Positions 23,874 through 33,557 of a DNA stretch of 35,620 bases are shown in pieces. The notes beneath the pieces were generated by a model, which worked only from the letters and a program-made list of their open reading frames with translations, ran no database searches and had not been told where the DNA came from. The stretch is from Slackia sp. (GTDB lineage: Bacteria; Actinomycetota; Coriobacteriia; Coriobacteriales; Eggerthellaceae). Made by a program: the position numbers and the translations under genes. The stretch lies in the NCBI GenBank assembly GCA_030527325.1, contig JAUNBA010000004.1:123748-159367 (forward strand), written 5' to 3'. Each line of letters begins with the position of its first letter. Within the stretch, counting starts at the first letter, position 1.

Positions 23874-26447
23874 ATGGCATTCGAAAAATTCACCGATAAG
23901 GCGCGCCACGTGCTCGTGCTCGCCCAGGAGGAGGCGCGCGCTTTGCAGCAGCCTCACGTGGGCAGCGAGCATCTGCTGCTCGGGCTCGCCAAAGAGCCCG
24001 AGGGCATGGCCGCCCAGGCGCTCGAACACGTCGGCGTCACCTACGACGCCGCGGCCCAAACCGTACGCGCCATGAACGAGTCCACCAAGGTCGATCCCGC
24101 GCCGGCGCACATGTCGTTCAGCGCGCGCGTCAAGCGCATCCTCGAAACCGCGCTGCGCGAAGCCATGCAGATGGGCCAGACGTATATTTCCACCGAACAC
24201 TTGCTGCTCGGCATCGTCCGCGAAGACGAAGGCGGCGCTATCGACGCGCTCGCACGCCTCGGCGTTTCCGCCGACAAGGTGCGCGGCGCCTTGAACGACC
24301 TGGTGGGTCAGCCTGCCCCCGTGGCCGCCGGCATGCCGTTTTTCGGCGGAGAGCCGCAAAACGACGGCAACATGCTCGATGAATTCGGCACCGACCTGAC
24401 CGCCAAGGCCAAATCCGGCAAGCTCGACCCGGTTATCGGCCGCGCCGCCGAAATCGAGCGCGTGATGCAAGTGCTCTCGCGTCGCCAGAAGAACAATCCG
24501 CTGCTCATCGGCGAGCCCGGCGTGGGCAAAACCGCCGTGGCCGAAGGCTTGGCGCAGCTGATCGTGGCCGACCAGGTTCCCGATATCATCCGCGGCAAGC
24601 GCGTCATCACGCTCGACGTGTCCGCGTTGGTGGCGGGCTCCAAATACCGCGGCGAATTCGAAGAGCGCCTGAAAAAGGTGGTCAAGGAGGTCGTCAAGGC
24701 GGGCGACGTCATCTTGTTCATCGACGAGATGCACACCATTATCGGCGCCGGTTCGGCCGAAGGCTCCATCGACGCCGCCGCCATTCTCAAGCCGCCTTTG
24801 TCGCGCGGCGAAATCCAGGTGATCGGCGCCACCACGATCGAAGAGTACCGCAAGCATATCGAGAAGGATTCCGCGCTGGCGCGTCGCTTCCAGACCATCA
24901 TGGTCAACGAGCCCAGCGAAGAGCAGTCGCTGCGCATTCTGAACGGCTTGCGCGATCGCTACGAGGCCCATCATCACGTGCGCTTCTCCGACGATGCGCT
25001 GCATGCCGCGGTCACGCTGTCGAACCGCTATATCCAGGACCGCTTTTTGCCCGACAAGGCCATCGACGTGCTCGACGAGGCGGGCGCCCGCATGCGCATC
25101 CGCAATCGCGTGCTGCCGGAAGAGATCCGCTCCATCGACGACGAGCTGCGTCGCGTGCGCACCGAGAAGGAAGAGGCCGTTTCGGGCCAGGATTTCGAGC
25201 GCGCCGCATCGCTGCGCGATAAGGAAAAAGAGATCGCGGCCCGCCGCGCCGAGGCGGAAGAGCGCTTCGCTTCCGAGGCCGACCGCGCGATCTCGCAGGT
25301 GACCGAGGCGGAAATCGCCGATGTGGTCAGCATGTCGACGGGCGTGCCCGTGAGCAATCTCACCGAAGCCGAAACCGATAAGCTGCTGCGTATGGAAGGC
25401 GTGCTGCACGAGCGCATCATCGGCCAGGAAGAGGCCGTCACCGCGCTTTCCAAGGCCATCCGCCGCAGCCGCAGCGGCCTTAAGGACCCCAAGCGTCCCG
25501 CGGGATCGTTCATCTTCCTCGGGCCTTCGGGCGTGGGCAAAACCGAGCTTTCCAAGGCGCTCGCCGAGTTCTTGTTCAACTCCGAAGAGGCGCTCATCAC
25601 CTTCGACATGTCCGAATACATGGAGAAGCACAGCGTAAGCCGCCTGGTCGGATCTCCTCCGGGATACGTCGGCTTCGACGAAGGCGGCCAGCTCACCAAG
25701 GCCGTGCGTCAGCGCCCGTATTCGGTCGTGCTGTTCGATGAAATCGAAAAGGCGCACCCCGACGTGTTCAACATCCTGCTGCAGATCCTCGAAGAGGGAC
25801 GCCTTACCGACGCTCAGGGCCGTTCGGTCGATTTCCGCAACACGGTCATCATCATGACGAGCAACGTCGGCGCCCGTGAAATCGCGCAAAGCGCGCCGCT
25901 CGGCTTCGCTCCCGATTCCCAGGTGGGCCTTTCCGACAAGGAAATCAAGAGCCGCGTGATGAGCGAGATGAAGAAGCTCTTCCGCCCCGAGTTCTTGAAC
26001 CGTCTCGACGAGATCATCGTCTTCAAGAGCCTGACGGCCGAGCAGATCGGACGCATCGTCGATCTGATGGTGGCCGATCTGCGCGATCGCCTGATCGCGA
26101 TGGATATGACCATCGAGCTGACGCCTGCGGCGCGCGCGCATATCGCCGCCGAGGGCACCGATACGTCGATGGGCGCGCGTCCGTTGCGCCGCGCCATCCA
26201 GCGCCTGCTGGAAGATCCCATCGCCGAGCAGATTCTCGAGGGCAAATGGCATGCCGGTTCGGTGATCGACGTCGATCTGGAAGGCGACGAGCTGACGTTT
26301 GCGGCGGGCGAGGGCGAGATTCCCGCGCCGCGTAAACGCGACAGCATCGCGCGCGAAGCCGAAAGCCTGCTGCCTCAGTTCGATCTGGCGCATGCCGGAT
26401 CGGGCGCAGGGGGTGCAGGCGGCGTGAGCGGCGGCGCGGCCGATTAA
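23874..26447 (+). CDS. clpC: Clp protease ATPase subunit ClpC
   Basis: AAA+ unfoldase (857 aa) that feeds proteins to ClpP. Two Clp_N repeats occupy residues ~1-145 ([36 protein letters not shown]). AAA module 1 has Walker A GEPGVGKT and Walker [13 protein letters not shown]-like middle segment ([22 protein letters not shown]) marks it as ClpC rather than ClpB, and AAA module 2 has GPSGVGKT and [13 protein letters not shown]. The C-terminus ends in a Gly-rich tail. The start at 23874 begins with the family's [10 protein letters not shown], although the ribosome-binding site is weak. It is under a CIRCE/HrcA operator. ctsR, mcsA and mcsB, which often precede clpC in Bacillota, are absent here. 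Confidence 0.97.
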   Translation: MAFEKFTDKARHVLVLAQEEARALQQPHVGSEHLLLGLAKEPEGMAAQALEHVGVTYDAAAQTVRAMNESTKVDPAPAHMSFSARVKRILETALREAMQMGQTYISTEHLLLGIVREDEGGAIDALARLGVSADKVRGALNDLVGQPAPVAAGMPFFGGEPQNDGNMLDEFGTDLTAKAKSGKLDPVIGRAAEIERVMQVLSRRQKNNPLLIGEPGVGKTAVAEGLAQLIVADQVPDIIRGKRVITLDVSALVAGSKYRGEFEERLKKVVKEVVKAGDVILFIDEMHTIIGAGSAEGSIDAAAILKPPLSRGEIQVIGATTIEEYRKHIEKDSALARRFQTIMVNEPSEEQSLRILNGLRDRYEAHHHVRFSDDALHAAVTLSNRYIQDRFLPDKAIDVLDEAGARMRIRNRVLPEEIRSIDDELRRVRTEKEEAVSGQDFERAASLRDKEKEIAARRAEAEERFASEADRAISQVTEAEIADVVSMSTGVPVSNLTEAETDKLLRMEGVLHERIIGQEEAVTALSKAIRRSRSGLKDPKRPAGSFIFLGPSGVGKTELSKALAEFLFNSEEALITFDMSEYMEKHSVSRLVGSPPGYVGFDEGGQLTKAVRQRPYSVVLFDEIEKAHPDVFNILLQILEEGRLTDAQGRSVDFRNTVIIMTSNVGAREIAQSAPLGFAPDSQVGLSDKEIKSRVMSEMKKLFRPEFLNRLDEIIVFKSLTAEQIGRIVDLMVADLRDRLIAMDMTIELTPAARAHIAAEGTDTSMGARPLRRAIQRLLEDPIAEQILEGKWHAGSVIDVDLEGDELTFAAGEGEIPAPRKRDSIAREAESLLPQFDLAHAGSGAGGAGGVSGGAAD

Positions 26448-26464
26448 CGCGGTCGTCGTATGAG

Positions 26465-26492
26465 CAAGAGGGGGCGCGTCCCCCTCTTGTCG
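26465..26492 (+). terminator. Probable terminator after clpC
   Basis: A perfect 10-bp stem (CAAGAGGGGG with CCCCCTCTTG) around CGCGT, 18 bases after the clpC stop. Only a weak T-containing tail (TCGTAT) follows. Confidence 0.65.
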
Positions 26493-26624
26493 TATAAAGC
26501 GCCGATGCCTGCTTGCCTATTGTCGGCGAATCGGGGCCGTTCGTGGGATATGATTGAAGCTTCACCGACGGCGCCCGCTATTACGCGCCGTCGCATGCGC
26601 GACGCGTTTCACGAAAGGGGAATC

Positions 26625-27479
26625 ATGGGCAATTTCGATGACAGCAAGGCGTATCCGGAAGACCCCGTGTTCGTGCCTTCCGTTCTGGCCGACGTGGCCT
26701 CGGCCATGACGCTTGCGGGCGACGCCTCCGAGGCATCGGCCGCGCGCTATCGAGGCGTGGTGGGCAGCAAGCCCAAGACCGCCGCGATCATTTTGGCGGG
26801 CGGTTCGGGCGAACGCTTCGGCCACGAGGGAGGCAAGCAGCTGGTCGAGATAGCGGGGCGCCCGATCCTCGCCTGGTCGATCGCGGCGTTCGACGCCGTT
26901 GAGGATATCGGCATGATCGTGGTGGTATGCCCCTCCGATCGCACGGAGGAGTACCGGGCCTGCGCGATCGAGCCGTTTTCCTTCGTCACGCCTATCGAGA
27001 TGGCTCCTGCGGGCGGTTCGCGCCAGGAAAGCGCCTTTTCGGGGCTTGAATTCGTGCCCGAATCGTACGAATACGTCATCTTGCACGACGGGGCCCGCCC
27101 GCTCGTGTCGCCCGATCTGATCGCGCATACCATCAACACGCTCAAAGGCATGGTCGACGCCGACGGCGCCATCGTCGCCACGCCCGCGGTCGATACGCTC
27201 AAGGTGGTCGAGGGCGGCTGCATCGTGGGCACGCCCGATCGCCGCGTGTTCTGGAACGCCCAGACGCCGCAGGTGTTCCGCAGCGGGGTCTATCGCCGCG
27301 CGCACGCCGCCGCGCTGCGCGACGGATTCGTCGGCACCGATGACTCGTCGCTGATCGAGCGTTTGGGAGGCAAGGTGCTGGTGGTCGAAGGCAAACGCGA
27401 CAACATCAAGCTGACGGTGCCTGAGGACTACCTGATGCTTTCCGCGGCGGTCGATTCCGCCGGATTGGCCGGGGCCTAG
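26625..27479 (+). CDS. ispD: 2-C-methyl-D-erythritol 4-phosphate cytidylyltransferase
   Basis: MEP-pathway enzyme that joins CTP and methylerythritol 4-phosphate. The nucleotide loop is AAIILAGGSGERFG (~53-66), followed by K-Q-L, the family's PAGGSRQES, the HDGARPLVSPDL segment and TPQVFR. At 284 residues it is about 50 longer than usual, because of an N-terminal extension of ~50 residues of no recognised fold. AAAGGGG before the ATG at 26625 supports this start and hence the extension. It begins the isoprenoid pair with ispF, 78 bases downstream. Confidence 0.94.
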   Translation: MGNFDDSKAYPEDPVFVPSVLADVASAMTLAGDASEASAARYRGVVGSKPKTAAIILAGGSGERFGHEGGKQLVEIAGRPILAWSIAAFDAVEDIGMIVVVCPSDRTEEYRACAIEPFSFVTPIEMAPAGGSRQESAFSGLEFVPESYEYVILHDGARPLVSPDLIAHTINTLKGMVDADGAIVATPAVDTLKVVEGGCIVGTPDRRVFWNAQTPQVFRSGVYRRAHAAALRDGFVGTDDSSLIERLGGKVLVVEGKRDNIKLTVPEDYLMLSAAVDSAGLAGA

Positions 27480-27557
27480 ACGCTTCGGTCGAAGAGAGTC
27501 CGTGCGTTCGCCGGCGCGCCGCGCGTCCGGCATACGCGTTACACGAGGGGGTATGAC

Positions 27558-28052
27558 GTGGGCGACGCCACGCAGATGCGCATAGGGCTGGGCTACGACG
27601 TCCATGCGTTCGCGCAGAACCGCAAGCTTATTCTCGGGGGAGTGGACATTCCCCACCGGCAGGGGCTGCTGGGCCATTCCGACGCCGACGTGCTGGCCCA
27701 TGCCGTGGCCGACGCCCTGCTGGGCGCCGCGCGCGCGGGCGATATCGGCAAGCTGTTCCCCGATACCGATCCGGCATTCGCGGGGGCCGATTCCCTGGTG
27801 CTGCTTTCCCGCGTGGCCGACCATGTGCGTTCCCTCGGCTTCGAGATCGAGGACGTGGACAGCGTGGTGGCCGCCCAGGCCCCCAAGCTCTCGCCGCATC
27901 GCGATGCCATGCGCGCCAATCTGGCCCGCGCCATGGCCGTGCCCGTCGACGCGGTGGGGGTGAAGGCCACCACGACCGAGCGCCTCGGCTTCGAAGGCCG
28001 CGAAGAGGGCATTTCGGCGCAGGCCGTCGCGCTGCTGCGCCGCCGTTCGTAA
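27558..28052 (+). CDS. ispF: 2-C-methyl-D-erythritol 2,4-cyclodiphosphate synthase
   Basis: MEP-pathway enzyme forming the cyclic diphosphate; a trimeric Zn enzyme. The 164 residues show the metal-binding GYDVHAF (Asp14, His16), [20 protein letters not shown] with the third ligand, and the closing [17 protein letters not shown]. The start is taken as GTG at 27558, because GAGGGGG lies 7 bases before it; the ATG at 27576, which gives MRIGLGYD, is the alternative. The ispD-ispF order is conserved in many bacteria. Confidence 0.95.
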   Translation: MGDATQMRIGLGYDVHAFAQNRKLILGGVDIPHRQGLLGHSDADVLAHAVADALLGAARAGDIGKLFPDTDPAFAGADSLVLLSRVADHVRSLGFEIEDVDSVVAAQAPKLSPHRDAMRANLARAMAVPVDAVGVKATTTERLGFEGREEGISAQAVALLRRRS

Positions 28053-28112
28053 CATCCGCCGCCCGATCCGTCCGCGCCGCGGGCGCGTCGGTCGCCGAAT
28101 CCAGGAGGAACC

Positions 28113-29591
28113 ATGATCCGTATCTATAACAGCCAGGTGCGCGAGAAGCGCGATTTCGACCCCATCGAAGAGGGCAAGGTGCGCATGTACGTGTGCGGTC
28201 CCACCGTGTACGACCAGATCCACATCGGCAATGCGCGCACGTTTCTCTCCTTCGATGTCATTCGCCGCTGGCTGATTGCGAGCGGCTACGAGGTGACCTT
28301 CGCGCAGAACCTGACCGACGTCGACGACAAGATCATCAACCGCGCCAACGAGCAGGGTCGCGCGTCCGAAGAGGTGGCCAAGGAGTTCTCCGATGCGTTC
28401 ATCGCGCAGATGCGTCGCTTCAACATCATGGATCCCGACATCCGCCCTCGCGCCACGCAGGAGATCGGTCCCATGATCGCCATGATCAAAAGCCTGATCG
28501 AGCAGGGGCATGCCTATGCCGCCGATAACGGCGACGTGTACTTCGCCGTGCGCAGCGACGAGCACTACGGCCAGGTATCGGGCCGCAAGATCGATGATCT
28601 TATGGTGGGCGCGCGCATCGAAGAGAACGAGGACAAGTGCGATCCGCTCGATTTCGCGCTGTGGAAGGCCGCCAAGCCCGGCGAGCCGAGCTGGCCGTCT
28701 CCGTGGGGTCAGGGCCGTCCCGGCTGGCATACCGAATGCGCGGCCATGGTCCATCGTTATCTGGGCACGCCCATCGACATCCACGGCGGCGGCGGTGATT
28801 TGGCCTTCCCGCATCACGAGAACGAATGCGCGCAGGCCACGTGCTGCTGGCACGCTCCGTTCGCCAACACCTGGATGCACACGGGCATGCTGCGCGTAGA
28901 CGGCGAGAAGATGAGCAAATCGCTGGGTAACTTCTATACGCTCAAAGAGGTGCTCGACGAGCACTCCGCGCCCGCGTTGCGCCTGCTCATGCTGCAGACG
29001 CATTACCGCTCGCCGCTCGATTTCTCCTACGAGCGCCTCGAAGGCGCGGAAAACTCGCTCGCGCGCATCGCCACGGCGGTCGAAAATCTCGTCTGGGCGG
29101 CCAACCATGGCGCTGCCGCCGACGCGGTCGACGCCGCCGCAGCAGCCAAGCTCGATGCCGCCGTGTCCGCCGCACGTGACGAGTTCGAAGCCCAGATGAA
29201 CGACGACTTCAACACCGCAGGCGCGCTTGCCGCGTACTTCGGCCTGGTCACCGAGGCGAATACGTACCTCGAGCAGGCGGCGGGCGCCATCGACGAAGAG
29301 GCCGCCCGCGCATGCGCGGCTTCGATCATCGGCGCGTTCGCCGTCTTGGGCATCGAGGTTCCCGTGCGCGAGGGCGTCGATTTGCCGGACGAGCTGGCGG
29401 CGCTCGCCGCCGAGCTGGTGGCGTTCGAGGGCGACGACGTCGCTGCCGCCGCCGAAGCGCTGCTCGATGCGCGCGCGCAGGCCCGCGCCGCCAAGGATTG
29501 GGCCCGTGCGGACGCCATCCGCGACCGCTTGAAAGAGCTCGGTCTGGTGGTGGAAGACACCGCTTCGGGCGCACGCATCAAGCGCGCATAG
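28113..29591 (+). CDS. cysS: Cysteinyl-tRNA synthetase
   Basis: Class I aminoacyl-tRNA synthetase (492 aa). It shows CGPTVYDQIHIGNAR with the HIGH-type signature and Zn-ligand Cys, the editing-free core with GWHTECAAM, HGGGGDLAFPHHENECAQ carrying the other Zn ligands, and KMSKSLGNF for ATP. AGGAGGAACC gives a clear start. In B. subtilis gltX and cysE stand between ispF and cysS; here cysS follows ispF directly. Confidence 0.97.
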   Translation: MIRIYNSQVREKRDFDPIEEGKVRMYVCGPTVYDQIHIGNARTFLSFDVIRRWLIASGYEVTFAQNLTDVDDKIINRANEQGRASEEVAKEFSDAFIAQMRRFNIMDPDIRPRATQEIGPMIAMIKSLIEQGHAYAADNGDVYFAVRSDEHYGQVSGRKIDDLMVGARIEENEDKCDPLDFALWKAAKPGEPSWPSPWGQGRPGWHTECAAMVHRYLGTPIDIHGGGGDLAFPHHENECAQATCCWHAPFANTWMHTGMLRVDGEKMSKSLGNFYTLKEVLDEHSAPALRLLMLQTHYRSPLDFSYERLEGAENSLARIATAVENLVWAANHGAAADAVDAAAAAKLDAAVSAARDEFEAQMNDDFNTAGALAAYFGLVTEANTYLEQAAGAIDEEAARACAASIIGAFAVLGIEVPVREGVDLPDELAALAAELVAFEGDDVAAAAEALLDARAQARAAKDWARADAIRDRLKELGLVVEDTASGARIKRA

Positions 29592-29626
29592 GACGTTCGT
29601 CGCGGGCGTCGCCCGTGGGTTTCTTG

Positions 29627-29656
29627 AAAGGGTTCGCGTCGCGCGGACCCTTTTTC
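29627..29656 (+). terminator. Rho-independent terminator after cysS
   Basis: A 12-bp stem (AAAGGGTTCGCG with CGCGGACCCTTT, one G-U pair) around TCG, followed by further Ts. Confidence 0.85.
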
Positions 29657-29666
29657 TATGGCGGCG

Positions 29667-29675
29667 TGCGATAAT
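29667..29675 (+). promoter_or_regulatory. Extended -10 element (TGCGATAAT) before rlmB
   Basis: TGC-GATAAT lies just after the cysS terminator and 95 bases before rlmB. No -35 box is evident. Its position after a terminator supports separate transcription of the rlmB group. Confidence 0.5.
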
Positions 29676-29770
29676 CACCGGTTACGGATACGCGCCCGCG
29701 GCGGCGTCGAAAAGAGGATATGCGGCCTGCGCGCATGCGCGTCCGCCGGAAACGATAAGGAATACCGCCC

Positions 29771-30532
29771 ATGGCAGATTACATAGAGGGAAAACGCCCG
29801 GTCATCGAAGCGCTGCGCGCGCAGATGCCTATGAAATGCGTGCTTTTGGCCGATAACCTGCAGCAGGACGGCCAGGTGAAAGACATTCTGCGCAAGGCCC
29901 GCCAGTTCGACGTCGCGGTGAAGACGGTTTCGCGCCGCAGGCTCGACGAAATCAGCGAGCGCGGCAGCCACCAGGGCGTTATGGCCGAAGCGCTGCCGTA
30001 TCGCTACGCCAGCTTCAAAGAGGTGCTGCGCGGTGCGGCCGAGCGTGCCGAGCAGCATGACGGCAACGCGCTCGTCGTGGTGCTCGACCATGTCACCGAT
30101 GCGGGCAATCTGGGCGCCATCGCGCGCTCGGTCGAAATCGTGGGTGCATCGGGCCTTGTGATCCCGAACAAGCGCAGCGCGCATGTGACCGCGGCCACGT
30201 ATAAAAGTTCCGCAGGCGCCATCAACCACGTGCAGTGCGCCCAGGTGTCCAATATCGCCCAGGCTCTCGAGCGCCTGAAAGCCGAGGGCTTTTGGGTCGC
30301 AGGCGCAAGCGAGCAGGCGTGCCATACGGTATGGGAGGCGCCGCTGCATGGAAAGATCGCCCTGGTCATGGGCAACGAGGGCGAGGGGCTTTCCCGCCTG
30401 ACCCAGGAGACGTGCGATTTTCTTACCAAGCTTCCGCAGGCGGGCAAGGTGGGCTCGCTCAACGTGGCGCAGGCCGCCACGGCCGTCATGTACGAATGGA
30501 TGCGCCAGTGCGCCGTCAAGGTGCAGTCCTAG
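29771..30532 (+). CDS. rlmB: 23S rRNA (guanosine-2'-O-)-methyltransferase RlmB-like (SpoU/TrmH family)
   Basis: SPOUT-fold methyltransferase (253 aa) that 2'-O-methylates a guanosine of 23S rRNA using S-adenosylmethionine. The N-terminal L30e-like substrate-binding part (~1-80) begins IEGKRPVIEAL. The catalytic part shows LDHVTDAGNLGAIARS (motif 1), MGNEGEGLS (motif 2) and LNVAQAATAVMYE (motif 3). The position after cysS matches rlmB (yacO) of B. subtilis. AAGGAATA is the likely ribosome-binding site. Confidence 0.92.
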   Translation: MADYIEGKRPVIEALRAQMPMKCVLLADNLQQDGQVKDILRKARQFDVAVKTVSRRRLDEISERGSHQGVMAEALPYRYASFKEVLRGAAERAEQHDGNALVVVLDHVTDAGNLGAIARSVEIVGASGLVIPNKRSAHVTAATYKSSAGAINHVQCAQVSNIAQALERLKAEGFWVAGASEQACHTVWEAPLHGKIALVMGNEGEGLSRLTQETCDFLTKLPQAGKVGSLNVAQAATAVMYEWMRQCAVKVQS

Positions 30533-30583
30533 GCCCGCGCGCCTTCGTGCATGCGCCGATTCGAGAAATCACGGGCTTCGATC

Positions 30584-31132
30584 ATGGCTAGGCAACGGAA
30601 AAAACTTCTTATCGTAGACGGATACAACGTCTTGCGCAGCGGGTCGCGCTATCGCCATCTGCGCGACGCGGGGCCGAATCCCGATTACGCGGACGATGCG
30701 TTCAATCGCGCGCGCGAGGCTCTCATCAACGATGTGGTGGCATATGCCGGCCGCGATTTCGAGGCGGTCATCGTCTTCGACGGCGGCCGCAACGAATTCT
30801 CGGACGGTTCGTGCGAGCGCATCGGCGGCGTGCGCGTCATGTTCTCGCGCGCGGGCGATACGGCCGACAAGGTCATCGAGAAGCTGAGCCGCGACGCGCG
30901 CGAGCGCGGCATCGAGACCATGGTGGTGACGAGCGACGCCACCATCCAGAACACGGTGTTCGGCTTCGGCGTCGACCGCATGAGCGCCAACGGCTTCAGC
31001 CATGCGGTCGAGGTCAACCATATGGAATACGATCTCGACGAACGCCCGCGCGTTGCCGTAAAGAACACGGTGGGAGAGCGGCTCGATCCGTCGGTCCGCG
31101 CGCGCTTGGCCGCGCTGCGCGATTCGCTCTAG
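30584..31132 (+). CDS. yacP: NYN-domain endoribonuclease-like protein (YacP/Rae1 family)
   Basis: A 182-residue NYN (PIN-like) domain protein. Motifs are LIVDGYNVL (acidic residue of the nuclease site), AVIVFDGGRNEF, GDTADKVIEKL and VVTSDATIQN. The B. subtilis member, Rae1, is a ribosome-associated endoribonuclease; a similar role is inferred here. As in B. subtilis, it follows rlmB. The start at ATG 30584 gives the family N-terminus (MARQRKKLLIVDGYNV). No clear ribosome-binding site is seen, so translation may be coupled to the rlmB stop 52 bases upstream. Confidence 0.88.
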   Translation: MARQRKKLLIVDGYNVLRSGSRYRHLRDAGPNPDYADDAFNRAREALINDVVAYAGRDFEAVIVFDGGRNEFSDGSCERIGGVRVMFSRAGDTADKVIEKLSRDARERGIETMVVTSDATIQNTVFGFGVDRMSANGFSHAVEVNHMEYDLDERPRVAVKNTVGERLDPSVRARLAALRDSL

Positions 31133-31195
31133 TCCGTCGAACGAGGCGGCCGCCCTATCGGCCGCCGTACCCGCGAAAGGAAGGGGGTGCCGACT

Positions 31196-31666
31196 GTGAA
31201 GATCCACGTGATCGCCGTCGGCAAGCTGAAGGAGAAGTTCTGGGTCGAAGCGTGCGCCGAGTACATGAAGCGCCTCAAATCGTACGCGAAGGTTTCGGTG
31301 AGCGAGGTCCCCGATCGCGACCCTGCGAAATGCGGCGGCGAGGAAGGCGCCCGCAAGGCCGAAGGCAAGGCCATCCTCGAGGCGCTGCCCGATCATTCCC
31401 ACGTGATCTTGCTCGACGTGGGCGGCAAGCAGCTGTCGAGCGAGGGCATTGCCGCGCGCATGGATGCGCTCATGCTCTCGGGCGTGAGCGATATCACCTT
31501 CGTCGTAGGAGGATCGGGCGGCGTGAGCGCCAACGTGAAGGACTTCGCCGACGAATGCCTTTCGTTCGGTAAGATCACGCTGCCTCATAATCTCGCGCGT
31601 GTGGTGCTGCTCGAACAGATCTACCGCGCATTCAAGATAAGCCGCGGCGAGCCGTACCACAAATAG
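31196..31666 (+). CDS. rlmH: 23S rRNA (pseudouridine1915-N3)-methyltransferase
   Basis: Knotted SPOUT methyltransferase RlmH (156 aa with this start), which methylates pseudouridine 1915 in helix 69 of 23S rRNA on the assembled ribosome. The whole protein matches the family: KIHVIAVGKLKEKFW, ILLDVGGKQLSSE, FVVGGSGG and the end HNLARVVLLEQIYRAFKI..GEPYHK. GTG at 31196 is chosen because it gives the family N-terminus and AAGGAAGGGG lies at a suitable distance; GTG at 31187 would add three residues. It is the last gene of the rlmB-yacP-rlmH group of RNA-acting proteins. Confidence 0.95.
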   Translation: MKIHVIAVGKLKEKFWVEACAEYMKRLKSYAKVSVSEVPDRDPAKCGGEEGARKAEGKAILEALPDHSHVILLDVGGKQLSSEGIAARMDALMLSGVSDITFVVGGSGGVSANVKDFADECLSFGKITLPHNLARVVLLEQIYRAFKISRGEPYHK

Positions 31667-31839
31667 CAGGCGCCGGTTGCAGGGCGGGTCGTGCGCTTTC
31701 GTCCGCGCCTTGCGCGTTCTTCCTTCGCTTTTTTCGCCGCGGCGCCTGGCGGGCGGGCGCTCTTTTCGTATGATTGCCGCATACGATATCTCGTTTTTCT
31801 GCGGCATGCATACCGCCGCATGTATGAATAGGAGGCCTC

Positions 31840-33555
31840 ATGGCCCGCAAGTCCGCGCATCCCCATATGAGCGACGACGACCGTCGTTTCATCTACCGCA
31901 CGCTGAAGAAGAAGTTCGATTTCGACGAGGATTATCCGCTTGCCAGCCTCGGTTGGTGCTTCGTGCGCGAAGGCATCGACCGCGAGGATTACGGCTTCTT
32001 GAAGCTCAAACCCATGCTTGAAGAGATGGCCGATTTCGTGAGCACGTCGTCCAAGGAAATCGGCGGCGTTTCCCAGTCGATGTTCGCGCTGCACGAGTTC
32101 GAGCCGTACGAGACCGCCGATGCGGCGGCGTCTGACGAGGCGGAGGAAGGCAAGCCCGATACGCGCGCCCGCGATAAAGAGGACGCCAAAAGCAAGGCTT
32201 CTGCCAAGAAGAAGGAAGATGCGTCGAAGGCATCCGCCGAACGTAAAGACGCTGATCCGTCCGAAGAGCCCGCCCGCCGCAAAGACAAGCGCAAAGACGC
32301 GCCGAAGGAGGCGGCGGCTTTGAAGACGCCGCCCGCGTGCGTCGAGGGCTGCAAGGCCGAGCCCGCGTCCGACGACGTCCCGGCCGCGTCCGATGCAGCG
32401 ACGTCCGCGTCGAAGCGCTCTGAGGCGTCCGGAAAGCGCGATGGCGCCCTGGGCGATGCGGGCGAGGCGGCCGCCAAGACGGCGAAGCCCGCCGCGCCGC
32501 GCCGTCCGAGCAGGCAATCCGCCCAGGCGGGACGCGCTGCCGCGCTTGCGCCCGCGCGCGCCCCGATGGGAAGGTCGCGCCGACGCGTCGTGCCGGGCAA
32601 GGCGCTGGAGCGCTTCGGATACCTGGGAACGTGGCAGGAGTTTTTGGCGACGCTCGCCGATTTGGCGCTCGATGAGCCGTGGGATTTCAACGATGCCGCG
32701 CTCGACGCCAGCACGCGTCGCTTCGAGATCCTGCACAATTACATCCGCTATACGTTCTACCGTTTGACGCTCGAAGACAAAGTGGGCTTTTCTTCCGACG
32801 AGGATTTCGCCGTGTTCAACACGGGCCTGGTGGATAAGCACTACGAGGACATCTACGCCTGCTTCGAGCCCTCCGATCCCGAAAAACCCGAAGAGGCGCG
32901 TTATGCCTGGACCTTCGCGGGCTTTTGCACGGCGGGCACGGGGCGTCTCGGCAAGCGTCTGGTGCGCGAGCTCAGCCCGCTTCCGCAGCCGGCGAGCTAC
33001 CTCGAGCGCAAAGAGGATTTGCTGTTCGACCTCGACCGCGAAGTGGTCTGCGACGTCCACCATATCGTGGTGGACAACGTGCACAGGCTGCCGGTGAACT
33101 TCCTGCGCGACGAGCTCGCCTCGTCGCAGGCCTGCCTGGGCATCCTGGCGGGCATCGAGGAGCTTTCCGACGGCGCCCGCGGCGAGCGCTTCGAGCGTCT
33201 GCGCGCCGCGATCGAGGGCGACACGCGTCTGTTCAATAGGCTGAGCACCAGCATCAACGCGGCCATCGACGTGGCGAAGCGCCAGGTCCGCTGGAACTAC
33301 AAGACGGCGGTTCCCGCGTATTACCCGCGCACGAACAGCATGAACCTGCTGCTGCCGCTCATTCTCACCGATTCGCCCACGCCTGATGTGGCGCTGGTGG
33401 TCGAGCTGCAGAAGTCGGGCAATTACCAGGGGCAGACCGTGGTCACCATGGCGCAGGCCTACCGCGATGCGCGCCTTTTGTGCCGCCCCTATATCGACTG
33501 GCTTTCCCCCGCGTCCATCATCGATGCGGCCGAGGAAGAAGACGAGGAGGAATAG
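31840..33555 (+). CDS. LOTUS-like domain plus DUF3825 protein with charged linker
   Basis: A 571-residue protein in three parts. Residues ~12-85 resemble an OST-HTH/LOTUS domain (YPLASLGWCFVREGIDREDYGF followed by LKLKPMLEEM), a fold linked to RNA binding. Residues ~95-245 are a disordered Lys/Glu/Ala/Asp/Ser-rich linker with mixed charges. Residues ~250-560 match DUF3825 (GTGRLGKRLVRELSPLP, REVVCDVHHIVVDNVHRLP, WNYKTAVPAYYPRTNSMNLLLP). The end is an acidic run (EEEDEEE). No signal peptide is seen. AGGAGG gives a clear start at 31840. A role in RNA binding or nucleoprotein handling is plausible but unknown. The 173-base gap before it has only a TATGAT-like element (31769) and no clear terminator. 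Confidence 0.75.
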   Translation: MARKSAHPHMSDDDRRFIYRTLKKKFDFDEDYPLASLGWCFVREGIDREDYGFLKLKPMLEEMADFVSTSSKEIGGVSQSMFALHEFEPYETADAAASDEAEEGKPDTRARDKEDAKSKASAKKKEDASKASAERKDADPSEEPARRKDKRKDAPKEAAALKTPPACVEGCKAEPASDDVPAASDAATSASKRSEASGKRDGALGDAGEAAAKTAKPAAPRRPSRQSAQAGRAAALAPARAPMGRSRRRVVPGKALERFGYLGTWQEFLATLADLALDEPWDFNDAALDASTRRFEILHNYIRYTFYRLTLEDKVGFSSDEDFAVFNTGLVDKHYEDIYACFEPSDPEKPEEARYAWTFAGFCTAGTGRLGKRLVRELSPLPQPASYLERKEDLLFDLDREVVCDVHHIVVDNVHRLPVNFLRDELASSQACLGILAGIEELSDGARGERFERLRAAIEGDTRLFNRLSTSINAAIDVAKRQVRWNYKTAVPAYYPRTNSMNLLLPLILTDSPTPDVALVVELQKSGNYQGQTVVTMAQAYRDARLLCRPYIDWLSPASIIDAAEEEDEEE

Positions 33556-33557
33556 CC

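Noticed and set aside
23385..26393. Minus-strand open frame of ~1000 codons opposite clpC
   Set aside because: It mirrors the clpC codon pattern and has no recognisable domain, so it is an antisense shadow.
26562..29678. Very long minus-strand open frame (over 1000 codons) across ispD, ispF and cysS
   Set aside because: It lies opposite three well-recognised genes, is rich in His, Asp, Gly and Arg as expected from GC-biased antisense codons, and has no domain or ribosome-binding site.
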